From Cannabis sativa (lineage: Eukaryota > Streptophyta > Magnoliopsida > Rosales > Cannabaceae), in NCBI RefSeq assembly GCF_029168945.1, contig NC_083603.1:15066001-15130000 (forward strand): 64,000 bases of DNA, given 5' to 3'. The position numbers and the translations under genes are program-made. This document shows positions 55,664-64,000 of this stretch, piece after piece (the first letter of the stretch is position 1; the number at the start of each line of letters is the position of its first letter). The notes beneath the pieces are model-generated. The model saw only the letters and a program-made list of their open reading frames with translations, made no database searches and was not told the DNA's origin.

Positions 55664-56587
55664 AAATTGTCATTTTTTGCAGAAGGAAGTTCGATTTCTA
55701 GACCACCTTTACTCAATGATTCTAACTATCCTTATTGGAAAGTTAGATTGAGGGCCTTCATCAAATATCAAGATGAGAGAGCTTGGAGAATGGTTTCATC
55801 AGGTTGGTCTCTTCCAGTTGAGACAGATTCCTCAGGTAATACTACTATAAAATCTTAACTGGAATGGTCTATTGATGATGATAAACTTTCTGCCTACAAT
55901 AGCAAAGCTTTGCATGCAATATTTAATGGTGTAGGTGAATGTTATATTAAACTTATATCATCTTGTGTTTCTTCCAAGGAAGCTTGGGAGATCCTTCAAA
56001 CTCAGTTTGAGGGAACTTCTGATGTTAAGCGCTCTAGATTTATTATGCTTCAAACTAAATTTGATGAGCTTAGGATGTCAGATAATGAAACCTTAACTGA
56101 ATTCTATGAAAAATTATCTGATATTGCTAATGAATATTTTTCTCTTGGTAAAAAACTTGGTTATTCTGTTCTTGTGAGGAAAATTGTTAGAGTTCTTCCA
56201 GAGAGGTTCGATACTAAGCTTTTGGCAATGGAGGAAGCTAAAGATTTCAGCACAATGAAGGTAGAAGAATTAATGGGTTCCCTGCGTACTTTTAAATTAA
56301 ATCAACAAATTAAACAAAAGGACAAACCCAAATCCATTGCTGATAAAGGTAAAAGTATCGCTTTAAAAGTTGTTGATAATGAAAATTCTGATAGTGAATG
56401 TGATGATGAAATTGCTTTATTAACAAAGAATTTTCATAAATATATGAAAAAGATGGGAAATAAAAGGAATATCTCGAAATTTTCAAAGGGTAATACTCCT
56501 ATTAAACCATCTGTTTTATAACAAAAAGGGAATTCAGTGCAGAGAATGTGAAGGTTTTGGGCATATTCAATCTGAGTGTGCAAACAC
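55664..56587 (+). pseudogene. SIRE-like copia gag
   Basis: Reads from about 55664 as SFFAEGSSISRPPLLNDSNYPYWKVRLRAF, with a TAA at 55858-55860 and then open again as 55910-56521. That part holds the copia gag core: SCVSSKEAWEILQTQFEGT, FDELRMSDNETLTEFYEKLSDI and MKVEELMGSLRTFKLNQQ. After one more stop (TAA, 56519-56521) the frame continues with a CCHC knuckle CRECEGFGHIQSEC (about 56547-56580). No ATG is obvious at the start; an ATG could have been lost. Gag would form the particle. Two stops make it non-functional as read. Confidence 0.78.
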
Positions 56588-56588
56588 T

Positions 56589-57476
56589 TTGAAAAAGAAT
56601 AAGAAAAGTTTCAATGTCATCTGGAGTGATGATGAGACCGAGAGTGATGAAGATAATTCTAAGAATGTTGCCCTAACTTTTGTTATGACTAATGTGTTGT
56701 GTGATTCACAGGTGAAAGCTAGATTGGTATGTTTGAATAATACCATTAAACAAGAAGAATCATCTGAGATCTGTGAAGAGTCTCTTGCTGAATCATACAA
56801 AGTCATGTATGAAAAATGGATTCAGGTTACTTCTGAAAATAGAGAGTTGAATAAATTGAATAAAAAATTGTCTCATCAAATTGAAATGTGTGAATTAAAA
56901 ATAAAAGATTATGAGACAGATTTTTGTGTTAAAGATGAAAAAATTATTCTCTTAAAGAAGGAACTTGAAAATTTTATCCCTGGATCTTCTATTTTTGAAA
57001 AAGCTCAGAATGCAGGTCAAAGAGGTTTTGCTGGCATTGGATCAAATGGTATGGAAAGTTCTGGAATCATGAAGTTTGTAAAATCTATTGTTCCAACTAA
57101 TTTTCCTGATGCAACAAATGTGAAGTCTGCTGCAACAGTCTCACAACCTGTCGTAGCAGAAACAGTTTATGCTGCCGCAAAATCTCTAGGATTTACAAAA
57201 AGAGTAAGATCTCAGGTAAAAAGGTTTGTTCCTATTTGTCATTTCTGTGGTAGAAAAGGACATATCAGACCTAAATGTTTCACGTTGAAAAATATGTTTA
57301 AAACCAATTACTTTGGTAATCAATTAAAAATCACTCACAAACCTGTGTCTGATATCAATACCTCAAAAGTATTGACATTGCTTCACATGGACCTTATGGG
57401 TCCAATTCAAGTTGAAAGTTTAAATGGTAGACGATATATTTTTGTTTGTGTTGATGATTTCTCTTGTTTCATTTAG
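56589..57476 (+). CDS. SIRE-like gag C-terminus fused by deletion to integrase start
   Basis: A 295-codon open segment. An acidic part (SDDETESDEDN), a coiled-coil-like region (about residues 70-125; W-I-Q-V-T-S-E-N-R-E-L-N-K-L and L-K-K-E-L-E), a second CCHC knuckle CHFCGRKGHIRPKC (about residues 214-227), then, after only about 30 residues, LLHMDLMGP, which holds the first catalytic Asp of the copia integrase core. The aspartic protease (W-x-D-S-G) and the integrase HHCC finger that normally lie between knuckle and core are absent, so there is an internal deletion. The frame ends with a TAG at 57474-57476 where a Trp codon is expected. Confidence 0.75.
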   Translation: MKKNKKSFNVIWSDDETESDEDNSKNVALTFVMTNVLCDSQVKARLVCLNNTIKQEESSEICEESLAESYKVMYEKWIQVTSENRELNKLNKKLSHQIEMCELKIKDYETDFCVKDEKIILLKKELENFIPGSSIFEKAQNAGQRGFAGIGSNGMESSGIMKFVKSIVPTNFPDATNVKSAATVSQPVVAETVYAAAKSLGFTKRVRSQVKRFVPICHFCGRKGHIRPKCFTLKNMFKTNYFGNQLKITHKPVSDINTSKVLTLLHMDLMGPIQVESLNGRRYIFVCVDDFSCFI

Positions 57477-58258
57477 GTAGATTTTTTAAGAGAAAAGTAT
57501 GACACTTTTGATGCCTTTAAAACTCTTTGTTTGAGATTAAGAGTTGAAAAAGGTTGTAATATTGGGAAAATTGTTCGAATTCGGAGTGATCATGGTAAGG
57601 AGTTTAAAAATTCTGTGTATGATGATTTCTGTAAGTCTACAGGTTTAACTCATGAATTTTCTGCTCCCAAAACTCCTCAACAAAATGGTGTTGTTGAGAG
57701 GAAGAATCAAACATTGCAGGAAATGGAAAGAGTGATGTTAAATAGCAAGAAGTTGACAAAGCGTTTATGGGCTGAAGCTATTAACACAGCTTGCTATATA
57801 ATAAACAGAGTGTTTATTCGTCCAGGTACCTCAAAAACATCTTATGAAATCTAGAAATGTAAACGTCCTAATGTAAGTCATTTTCATGTTTTTGGATGTG
57901 TTTGTTATGTTTCTAGAGATCGTGAGCATATTGGTAAATTTGATGCTAAAAGTGATGTTTGTATTTTTATTGGATATTCCTTAAACAGTAGAGCTTATCG
58001 TGTTTACAACATGAGACTCAAACTGTTTTGGAATCAGCTAATGTGGTTGTTGATGATTTTAAAGATTTTTCAGAATTTTCCACAAAAGCCAAGATAGATA
58101 GTTTTATGGATACTCCTCCAGAAGCAGCAAAAGTAGAATATGATGTAGCAGAACTCAATTCTGATGATGCAAATGACGAATCTGCTCCTGCAACTGAGAC
58201 TGGAGAACCAGAACTATCTATCTTGACTCATCCAAACATCATCACTTATTCTATCTAG
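57477..58258 (+). pseudogene. SIRE-like integrase core end and C-terminal region
   Basis: 57531-57854 carries the second and third catalytic residues (IRSDHGKEFKN; QQNGVVERKNQTLQEM). A TAG at 57852-57854 replaces a Trp codon. 57855-58010 still reads as integrase C-terminus (SHFHVFGCVCYVSRDREHIGKF, GYSLNSRAYRVYN). A one-base shift leads to 58028-58258, an acidic linker typical of copia between IN and RT, ended by another TAG. Confidence 0.75.
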
Positions 58259-58383
58259 AAGGAACCAAGCACCAGAGTTAAACTAAATCATCCAAAAGAT
58301 CTCATTCTTGGAAATCCTGGAGAAAGCATGGTAACCCGAAGAAGGTATGTCAATCTAATTAGCTTTCTTTGTTTTGTTTCTCA

Positions 58384-59896
58384 ATATGAACCGAAAAATG
58401 TGAAGGAAGCCATGACTTTTGAAGAATGGCTCAATGCAATGCAAGAGGAACACAACCAATTTGTTCGCAATAAGGTTTGGATTTTGGTTTGAAGACCAAA
58501 AGGTATAAATATAATTGGAACAAAGTGGTTATTTAAAAATAAAAGTGATGAGTTCGGTACAATTGTGAGAAACAAGGCCCGATTGGTGGCTCAAGGATAC
58601 ACACAGGTAGAAGGTATTGATTTTGATGAAACTTTTGCTCCTGTTGCAAGATTAGAATCAATTCGTTTACTTTTGTGTATTGCTTGTATTTTGGACATTA
58701 AATTATTTCAAATGGATGTAAAATCTGCCTTCCTAAATGGTATTTGGAATGAGGAAGTTTATGTTGAGCAACCAAAAGGATTCGAAGATCCTCAATTTCC
58801 AGACCATGTGTACAAGCTTAAAAAAGCTTTGTATGGTCTGAAACAAGCTCCTCATGCTTGGTGTGAAAGGTTAACTCAATTTTTACTGTCTCATGATTAT
58901 CAAAGAGGTAGTGTGGATAAAACTCTTTTCATCAAGCATATAAAATCTGATTTTATCATTGCTCAAATTTATGTTGATGATATAGTTTTTGGTTCTACAT
59001 CTAACCATGAAGTGCAAGTTTTTATTGATCAAATGAAGAGTGAATTTGAAATGAGCATGGTTGGTGAGCTTACGTTCTTTTTGGGTCTACAAGTTAGACA
59101 AATGGAAGGAGGTATATTTGTATCTCAAAGTAAGTATGCTAAGAACCTTGTCAAGAAGTTTGGTCTTGAGTCGGCTAAGCAGGTAAGTACTCCCATGAGC
59201 ACCACTTTGAAATTGACAAAAGATGAGAATGGAGTAAAGGTAGACACTACACTTTATCGTAGTATGATTGGAAGTCTATTGTATTTAACTGCTAGTCGTC
59301 CAGATATTTGTTACAGTGTGGGTGTTTGTGCTAGATATCAAAGTAATCCTATGGAATCTCATGTATCAGCTGTAAAAAGGATTATTCGATATGTCAATAG
59401 TACCCTTGATTATGGAATTTGGTATTCTAAAATTACTAATTCTAACCTTGCATGTTTTAGTGATGCAGATAGGGCAGGCAATGCTGATGATCGAAAGAGT
59501 ACAAGTGGAGGTTGCTTCTTTCTTTGGAATAATTTAGTATCTTGGCATAGCAAGAAACAAAATTCCATTTCTTTGTCCACAGCTGAAGCTGAGTACATTG
59601 CTGCTGGTAGTTGATGTACTCAATTGTTATGGTTAAAACAAATGTTGATTGATTATGGATTTGAATTGGGTGTTTTAACTATCTTTTGTGATAACACTAG
59701 TGCCATAAATATTTCCAAAAATCCTGTTCAACATTCTAGAACAAAGCACATTGATATAAGATATCACTTTATCAGGGAACTTGTTGAAAATAAATCTTTG
59801 CAATTAGAATATGTTGATACTAAAAAATAATTAGCTGATATTTTCACTAAGGCCCTAGACTCAAGTCCCTTTGACTCCCTCAGAAAGTCTTTGTGA
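58384..59896 (+). pseudogene. SIRE-like reverse transcriptase and RNase H
   Basis: Starts EPKNVKEAMTFEEWLNAMQEEHNQF, a TGA at about 58490, then an open 349-codon segment (58565-59614). It has ARLVAQGYTQVEGIDFDETFAPVAR, DVKSAFLNG, YGLKQAPHAW and catalytic YVDDIVFGS, then RNase H with FSDADRAGNADDRKSTSGG and STAEAEYIA. A TGA at 59612-59614, then 59624-59830 with FCDNTSAINISKNPV and RTKHIDIRYHFIREL, and after one more stop LADIFTKALDSSPFDSLRKSL to 59896. Catalytic residues are kept; four stops break it. Most of these stops are TAG or TGA at Trp, Arg or Cys codons, consistent with cytosine deamination. Confidence 0.82.
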
Positions 59897-60282
59897 GTTT
59901 GATTTGTCTAATCTCTCTTGTTCATATTTTTGTACAATATTGTTAAGTTTTTCCTTACTAGCATCTAATCTTCTTTCATTCTAATTTGAAAAATCATGTT
60001 TATGCTTTTGGATTATAATTAGTTAGGATCTCATTCTTATCATACTTTTTGAGGTTGAGTTAAAAGGTTCATGTTACTTTTTATTTGTGTTTGGGATTAA
60101 ATAATGTTCTTATATAGAGTTGAGCGATATTTGTTTCAGTTACTTGTCAGGCCCCTTGCTGGAATAGAGCTACCCATACTGAGGTGTGAAAGCCATCTTT
60201 TGAGTAAGCTGGAACATTGTAATTAGCAACTATGATGAGGATGCACTACCATAGAAAATGGCTACCTTCAGTATGGTGTGAT
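59897..60282 (+). other. SIRE-like element, region after pol
   Basis: No open frame longer than about 30 codons and no polypurine tract or LTR start I can identify before the junction at 60282. In intact SIRE elements an env-like frame and the 3' LTR would follow; here another LTR element begins at 60283. Confidence 0.4.
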
Positions 60283-62172
60283 TGTTGGGTTTTATGCCCT
60301 AAATAAAACTCTTTACAATCTGATTAGTTATCAATATAAGAAATTTGAAGTGATTTATGTTTGCATGAATTTTACATGCTAATGGTTTAATATGTTTATT
60401 ACATTTATACACAAAATCAGTTAAATCCAGATCATATGTTTATTCACAATTACAGTATCGTCAACACAGTGGAATGTGATTGTGATCATATGAATCAAAA
60501 GACTAAGTCCCTGTTTCATCAGTGTTTTGGATTTACACTAATGTGATAATCAGCGATGATGTGTACTTACACTTGGAGTAAGTGTTATGTTCTTTCCAGG
60601 ACATTAGTAAAGTATACTAGTTTCGAATGTATGGAGTATACATTGGACTGGACCGATAATGCAACTTAGTTAAGATATTATAAACTTACCGTTATATCTT
60701 TCCAAGTCAATATCAGTAGTTGATCATAAGATTAAAAGAATCTAAATCCTGATGTTCTTAGGCTCAACTCAGGAGTACTATTCATGTTCTTTGTTTTATT
60801 AGTTAAGCCTACTTTTGGGTCAGGGTGATACGTATATTTTGGGAACATGATAGTATGATTGAGTGGGAGTGCTGAACATAAATATGGAATCTATAACTTC
60901 TACTGGTGTATAGAAGTCAAGTGATGATTCCCTTCGAGCTTAGCAAATAGAAGTAAATGGATGAGCTCTTGTTTAAGTGACTAATTCTTAGATCACTAAA
61001 CATCATTTACAGGTAGCTAAGTGTTTTAAGGGGCAAAATACATTGAGGGGTGAGAACGGTAAAATTATCCCATCTCGATGTAAATCATCTATATAGAGGA
61101 TCTTTGATCACAATAAGATTATAACAATGGTTAAATGAGATAGCATATCTATATCGTGGAACATATAATATGCTCTATATAAGTGTGAGAGTGCAATTCT
61201 AAGTTCTAAGAGTGGATTCAACGAAGAATTAATAAGTAGGAATTTACTTAGTAAATTCGGTTCACTTATTGGAAGCTCAGCATATAGATCCATGGTCCCC
61301 ATTCTAGTTGAGAATATACTGCTTGTAAGACTCAATAATTGATTTGTAATTAATCAATTATAATTCTGTAGTTAGACTATGTCCGATTTGCGAATTTTCA
61401 CTAAGCAGGGGCGAAATTGTAAAGAAAAGAGATTCTAGGTTTATTTATTTATTAATGGACTTTATATGTCTAATTAATAATTAAATTAAATGACAATATT
61501 ATTTAATAGTCTATTTTAGTTATTAAATAATTAGTTTTAGCATTTAAATGGTTAGAATTAGAAAATTGGCGTTTTTGAGAAAATTGAAATAAAATTTGTG
61601 AAAACTGCAAAACCAAGTGGTGCCCATTACACACACCATGGCTGGCCACTTAAAGTGGATTTTAAAATTGATATTTTTATTATTTTAATGCCAAATAATT
61701 CATAACCTAAACCTAGTAGTTGCCTATAAATAGAAAGTGATGACTCAGTCAAAATCATAACTTTCACATAATCTTCTGACAGAAAATTCTCTCTTCAGAA
61801 AAACTGAGCCTTCCCTTTTTCTATTCTTTGGCCGAACCTCTCTCTCTCTCTCTTTTCTTCTTCTCAATTTCAAACCTTAGTGATAGAATAAGTGCACACA
61901 CACAGCAAGTGGTAACTCAATCATAGATTGGAAGACTGTGAAGGATCACAAACAAAGAGAAGGACATTCGGGCTCAGATCTTGATAATACTCTGCGACAG
62001 AAAGGATACAAAGGTTAGAGATCTGAGTGGAAGGAGACATTAATTCCGCTGCATCAATGTAAGGTTTTCTTAACTTTATATGTGTTTATTTTATCGTTTT
62101 TGAAAGTTCATATTTAGGGTGTTAAACAACATACTTGTGAGTAGATCTAAGATCCTGGTAAAATATTATCCA
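60283..62172 (+). repeat. 5' LTR of the right-edge copia-like element
   Basis: About 1.89 kb. A TATA box TATAAATA at 61725-61732 is followed by CT microsatellite leader sequence (61841-61862). The last 300 bases resemble the LTR fragment at 53020-53327. The short minus open frame at 61108-61335 has no family match. Confidence 0.6.
61725..61732 (+). promoter_or_regulatory. TATA box in the right-edge LTR
   Basis: TATAAATA in the context GCCTATAAATAGAAAG. The downstream leader is CT-rich, like many plant LTR transcripts. Confidence 0.55.
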
Positions 62173-62177
62173 AAAAC

Positions 62178-62194
62178 TGGCCTCAGAGCCATGG
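62178..62194 (+). other. Diverged primer binding site
   Basis: TGGCCTCAGAGCCATGG, five bases after the LTR end. Copia elements with iMet priming usually have TGGTATCAGAGCCATGG here, so two bases differ. Confidence 0.45.
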
Positions 62195-64000
62195 TAATTG
62201 ATTTGCTTGCAAGAAATTTGGACTTTAAAACGATTGTTTGTTATTTGGATGGTTTCATGTTGTATTGAGTGTTATTTGATGATTGATTGATGTTTGTGAA
62301 TTTTCGTGAAAAATAATTGAAATTTTATTTCTAGAATTATTTTTATTGGATAGTATGGTAAAAATTAAGCAAGTTACTTTTTTACAGAACTCAATTTCGA
62401 TTTAATTTGAATTAGTTATGATTTTTTGAAGATTAAAAAAAAATCAGGGGTGATGCACTTACATACGCGCGTGGACGAGGGTGTCACCCTCGGACAGCAC
62501 GCGTTCAGACAAGTGCTCAACACACCCCATCCGCGCGCGGAAATCATGCAAATCCCCCCTTGTGCCGAGGTTTCTCAGCAGTGCAACTAGTGAGCGCGCG
62601 CAGACATGTATGCACATCATACTGTCCGTACAGCTCGCATTTTTTTTCGTTTTTCTTCGATTTTTCATGGATTTAACTTCCGATTTTTTGTGTAGTTTTA
62701 TATTCAGACATTTACTATTCCTATTTCAATTCTAATTATCATAATTAAATTAATTAATATTTTTTTAATTTAATTCATGATATTAGTGTAATTTGAATTT
62801 GAAAATAGTAAATATCTATCTTTTTGCTTAATTATCTATCTTATTTTTAAATTTGATTATATCTTATCTTATTTTTAAATTTAAGGTCAGATATTCAATT
62901 TTTTAAATCAAATATTTTTTTTAAATAATTTGACCTTATTTAAATTTAAAATAAAATAACTATAATCATGATATTTTAAATAGATGTAAGATATTTTGCT
63001 AACTTTTAAATTTTGTGATTTTACTTATTTAAATTAAATTATAAAATCTGAAAAAGATATTTATTTGTCTTATTTAATTTTAATTTAATTTTATTTATAA
63101 AATAACATTTAATTTTTAAAAGTAGTTAGCAAATTTTGAAATGATATTTAGGTTAGTTGAAACCTAATTTTTCAAAATTGTAGGTTTAATTTTAAATATT
63201 TATTTTATTAATAATTTCGAAATTAAATATATATTATATTTTATTTTTATTTTCGAAAATTAAATTTTTTTATTTAGTTATTTTATTTTTGAAATTTATT
63301 TATTTAAAATTAAATAAATACAGCATCCAACTATCCAGCTAACCTTGTTGTAGGAGTATGTGTTTTAGCTTGTTTGTAAGTTTTTAAAACCTATTATTGC
63401 TTGATTGCAAATAGCCATGATTAACTTGTTGACAGATCCAATGATCTGATTTTAACTCATGGTTCTCTTGGTCAAGTAAATAATTTGTAACAGGTATAAT
63501 TTTCACAATCTTCTTTCATCTGTGTATGACCTAGCAACATGATAAGACCCATCCAAATGTGTGCCTGTGTGAGTCTATATGTTTATTTTATTATATAGAT
63601 GCATATAGGTTGTTGCTAAATAAAATGTCACATCCTGATAAATTTTATTTAGGTCCATTTAGTTTTTGGACCTATTCAATTAATAACAGCTATTTATTTT
63701 AAGGTTAAATTCCTCTCTTTTAGGCCTTGTGTGAGAGTTGGGAGCCATAGAAGTGGGTACGACATACTAAACCCAGCACCCCCTCACATGAACTACCCCA
63801 ATTGTGAAGGCCCATTTGCCTGATTTGAATAACTGTGCTAGGTTAATTAAATTAGTTTAACCTAATAAAATTGAATTAGCAACATAATTAACTTTTAAAA
63901 TATATGAAATTTATTTTCATTTTTAATATTTTAAAGTTAATTTTAAGAAAAACACTTTTAGTTTTAGATATTATTTCTAGACAAACTATTTCTATTTTTC
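62195..64000 (+). other. Non-coding leader of the right-edge element
   Basis: Mostly AT-rich. A GC-rich block with CGCGCG runs lies at 62465-62610. The AT-rich part 62740-63320 is built of short TTTAAATT-like words. From 63320 composition returns to normal, and a possible splice acceptor (TTCCTCTCTTTTAG) ends at 63722, just before the candidate structured block at 63723-63812. No gag-like frame is seen. Confidence 0.4.
63723..63812 (+). ncRNA. Candidate structured RNA element in the leader
   Basis: Two nested 6-bp stems: GGCCTT (63723-63728) with AAGGCC (63807-63812), and TGTGAG (63730-63735) with CTCACA (63783-63788). The block is of balanced composition in AT-rich surroundings. It could be part of the element's packaging or translation leader, or an exon. 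Pairing is seen; function is a guess. Confidence 0.25.

Larger units (their letters stand above)
54480..60282 (+). mobile_element. SIRE-like Ty1/copia retrotransposon, 3' end displaced
   Basis: A 5' LTR ending at 55606, iMet-type PBS at 55609, then gag, IN, RT and RNase H in copia order on the plus strand. The gag N-terminal motif (PPLLNDSNYPYWK ... FIKYQDERAW) and the long gag C-terminus with a second zinc knuckle fit the SIRE/Maximus group; clade is inference. Its 3' LTR is not in the window: the element is cut at 60282 by another LTR element that runs off the right edge. The 5' start is uncertain; TGTTTATGG at 54479 is the best candidate. Confidence 0.7.
60283..64000 (+). mobile_element. 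Copia-like LTR element, 5' LTR and leader, cut by window edge
   Basis: The LTR begins TGTTGGGTTTTATGCCCTAA, a start common to plant copia LTRs, and ends TATCCA near 62172. A PBS-like sequence and 1.8 kb of non-coding leader follow. No gag frame appears before the window ends. It inserted into the SIRE-like element. It is either a large non-coding derivative or a normal copia with a very long leader. Confidence 0.55.

Noticed and set aside
62459..62735. Open frames on both strands over the CG-rich block
   Set aside because: They result from locally high GC. No family match, and the plus frame runs into AT-rich hydrophobic translation.

Overview
This is a plant nuclear window, very probably from a eudicot. 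It is AT-rich and has almost no host coding sequence. It is filled by LTR retrotransposons (Ty3/gypsy chromovirus-like and Ty1/copia), a CACTA transposon, Helitrons, a hAT MITE and a LINE remnant. There are no rRNA or tRNA genes and no CRISPR arrays. The species cannot be fixed from sequence alone.

Layout. (1) 1-2793: left flank. A 90-bp exon on the minus strand at 1355-1444 looks like the first coding exon of a plant phospholipase D alpha-type gene that continues off the left edge; its TATA box is at 1802-1808. A GC-rich island of unknown origin lies at 2084-2315. (2) 2794-51469: a nested block. A minus-strand copia 3' LTR (2794-3071 plus 51278-51469) is split by a CACTA element (3072-51274, TSD TTA). 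The CACTA is split by a compound Helitron region (about 3184-49128) that also carries a hAT MITE (5743-6012, 8-bp TSD). The Helitron is split by a plus-strand gypsy element, here gypsy-1 (6262-46670, TSD TATAT). Gypsy-1 was hit twice. Its 5' LTR holds a 23.7-kb minus-strand array of a related gypsy, gypsy-2 (7747-31463, TSD CATCG), with four LTRs and three internal domains. Its gag gene holds a minus-strand non-coding gypsy-3 (32582-40634, TSD TTATC). (3) 51470-53010: decayed copia RT/RNase H on the minus strand, the rest of the outermost copia. (4) 53020-54450: a copia LTR fragment and a LINE ORF2 C-terminal remnant. (5) About 54480-60282: a SIRE-like copia element with 5' LTR, PBS, gag, IN, RT and RNase H. 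It has lost its protease and IN zinc finger and is broken by stops. (6) 60283-64000: the 5' LTR and non-coding leader of another copia-like element that runs off the right edge.

The gypsy elements share one plan: LTR, tRNA-iMet PBS, gag with a CCHC knuckle, protease, RT, RNase H, integrase, a C-terminal region resembling Del/Tekay chromodomain elements, polypurine tract, LTR. No copy has an intact gag-pol. In gypsy-2, many apparent frameshifts fall in patches where the copies differ at CAG/CTG (and CCGG) sites. That pattern looks more like base-calling error at CHG-methylated cytosines than like biological decay, so the pseudogene calls for gypsy-2 are provisional.

The most interesting signals are the single-TSD tandem gypsy array, the CHG-restricted differences between copies, repeated LTR hairpins whose stems change in a compensatory way, the D-S-E protease motif, a candidate captured exon in a Helitron, and a possible structured RNA near the right edge.
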